A DNA stretch of 5,698 nt, taken from Rhodospirillaceae bacterium (GTDB lineage Bacteria > Pseudomonadota > Alphaproteobacteria > DSM-16000 > Inquilinaceae). Shown here in pieces: positions 5,344 to 5,698 of the stretch. The stretch's first letter is position 1. Each line of letters opens with the position of its first letter. Location: NCBI GenBank assembly GCA_020425485.1, contig JAGQRL010000179.1:1-5698 (forward strand). The letters are read 5' to 3'. The notes below the pieces were generated by a model. The model was not told where the DNA came from. It saw only the letters and a list, made by a program, of their open reading frames with translations, and made no database searches. The translations under genes were made by a program, and so were the position numbers.

Positions 5344-5538
5344 CGGTTTCCGGGGCACGCCGCAGCCATTCACGTGGCGACGGCACCGGCTCATACCCTC
5401 CCATCCGGCTGCCCTCTCGGCATTCCGTCGTTGGCTGGCAAGGTGGAGGTGTGGCCGGACCAAGGCCCGCCGGCGGCGAAAGCGCGCCAGTCGCATCGCA
5501 GCCATGGCGCGGGGCGGAACCGCAGCGGCCGTTAGCGA

Positions 5539-5567
5539 TTGCGAGGGTGGGAGCGCGCCGATATAGT
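5539..5567 (+). promoter_or_regulatory. Promoter of tRNA-Pro
   Basis: TTGCGA (5539-5544) and TATAGT (5562-5567) are separated by exactly 17 bases; the -10 matches the consensus at five of six positions. Transcription would begin near 5574, leaving a leader of about 43 bases before the mature tRNA end. Confidence 0.6.
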
Positions 5568-5616
5568 CCGCGGTCTTCGTGGCGGGCCTTCCTGTGGGGC
5601 CGCCGCTGCGACGGGT

Positions 5617-5690
5617 CGGAGCGTGGCGCAGTCTGGTAGCGCACTTGACTGGGGGTCAAGGCGCCGGAGGTTCGAATCCTCTCGCCCCGA
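5617..5690 (+). tRNA. tRNA-Pro, anticodon GGG
   Basis: All four arms fold. The acceptor is CGGAGCG (5617-5623) with CGCCCCG (5683-5689), the D stem GCGC/GCGC (5626-5629 and 5639-5642), the anticodon stem CTTGA/TCAAG (5644-5648 and 5656-5660) and the T stem GGAGG/CCTCT (5666-5670 and 5678-5682) around TTCGAAT. The loop CTGGGGG places the anticodon GGG at 5651-5653, so it reads CCC (and by wobble CCU) proline codons. The acceptor has one A-C mismatch, A5620 against C5686. The 3' CCA is not encoded: the bases after discriminator A5690 are CAA, so CCA must be added after transcription. Confidence 0.96.
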
Positions 5691-5698
5691 CAACGGTC

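Larger units (their letters stand above)
5286..5616. other. Non-coding stretch between the MerR-like gene and tRNA-Pro
   Basis: This holds a small TAGCCG/CGGCTA inverted repeat with a 3-base loop (5283-5297, starting in the stop codon), the intrinsic terminator at 5321-5343 and the tRNA promoter at 5539-5567. Between about 5344 and 5538 I see no gene. The open frames there, on both strands, have low-complexity Arg- and Pro-rich translations with no recognisable motif, and one on the minus strand runs through the tRNA. Confidence 0.6.

Noticed and set aside
5282..5659. Minus-strand open frame of 125 codons between the MerR-like gene and the tRNA
   Set aside because: It overlaps the tRNA-Pro gene and the terminator, has no visible motif, and has the Arg- and Pro-rich composition of GC-rich non-coding DNA.
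1..5698. Mobile element, phage, defence system, CRISPR array or other novel system
   Set aside because: No transposase, integrase, long inverted repeats, regularly spaced repeats or foreign-looking genes were seen. Every gene with a recognisable product is ordinary alphaproteobacterial core content.

Overview
The window is a compact, GC-rich stretch of chromosomal housekeeping DNA. The set of genes points to an alphaproteobacterium, probably of the Rhodospirillales type. The clues are a cytochrome bc1 assembly chaperone of the CBP3 family, an alphaproteobacterial-style BamE lipoprotein, and the run yceD, rpmF, plsX, fabH, ihfA, merR-like followed by tRNA-Pro. This order is familiar in that class; the order-level placement is inference. 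No phage, transposon, CRISPR array or other sign of transfer was seen.

Layout: positions 1-41 hold the last codons of a plus-strand gene with a hydrophobic C-terminus. The gap to 191 carries two GC-rich hairpins, one with a C(UUCG)G tetraloop followed by TTTT, where that gene and the minus-strand bamE (192-701) converge. A short divergent region (702-802) contains an imperfect tandem direct repeat. From 803 to 4311 five genes run on the plus strand: the CBP3-like chaperone, a YceD/DUF177 protein, ribosomal protein bL32 (rpmF), plsX and fabH. After a 141-base gap with a good sigma70-type promoter come ihfA and a MerR-like regulator (4453-5285), closed by a textbook intrinsic terminator (5321-5343). 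A roughly 270-base non-coding stretch then leads, through its own promoter, to a tRNA-Pro with a GGG anticodon (5617-5690).

The genes link envelope and respiratory assembly (BamE, CBP3), ribosome production (YceD, bL32), the start of fatty acid and phospholipid synthesis (PlsX, FabH) and nucleoid or transcription control (IHF alpha, MerR-like). Three gene pairs (chaperone-yceD, plsX-fabH, ihfA-merR) overlap by four bases as ATGA, implying translational coupling. A small hairpin lies between the rpmF stop and the plsX start.

I found no convincing new biological system. The points worth a second look are small: repeats at two promoter regions, a hairpin that may gate plsX translation, an A-C mismatch in the tRNA acceptor stem, and an uncharacterised MerR-like protein coupled to IHF alpha.
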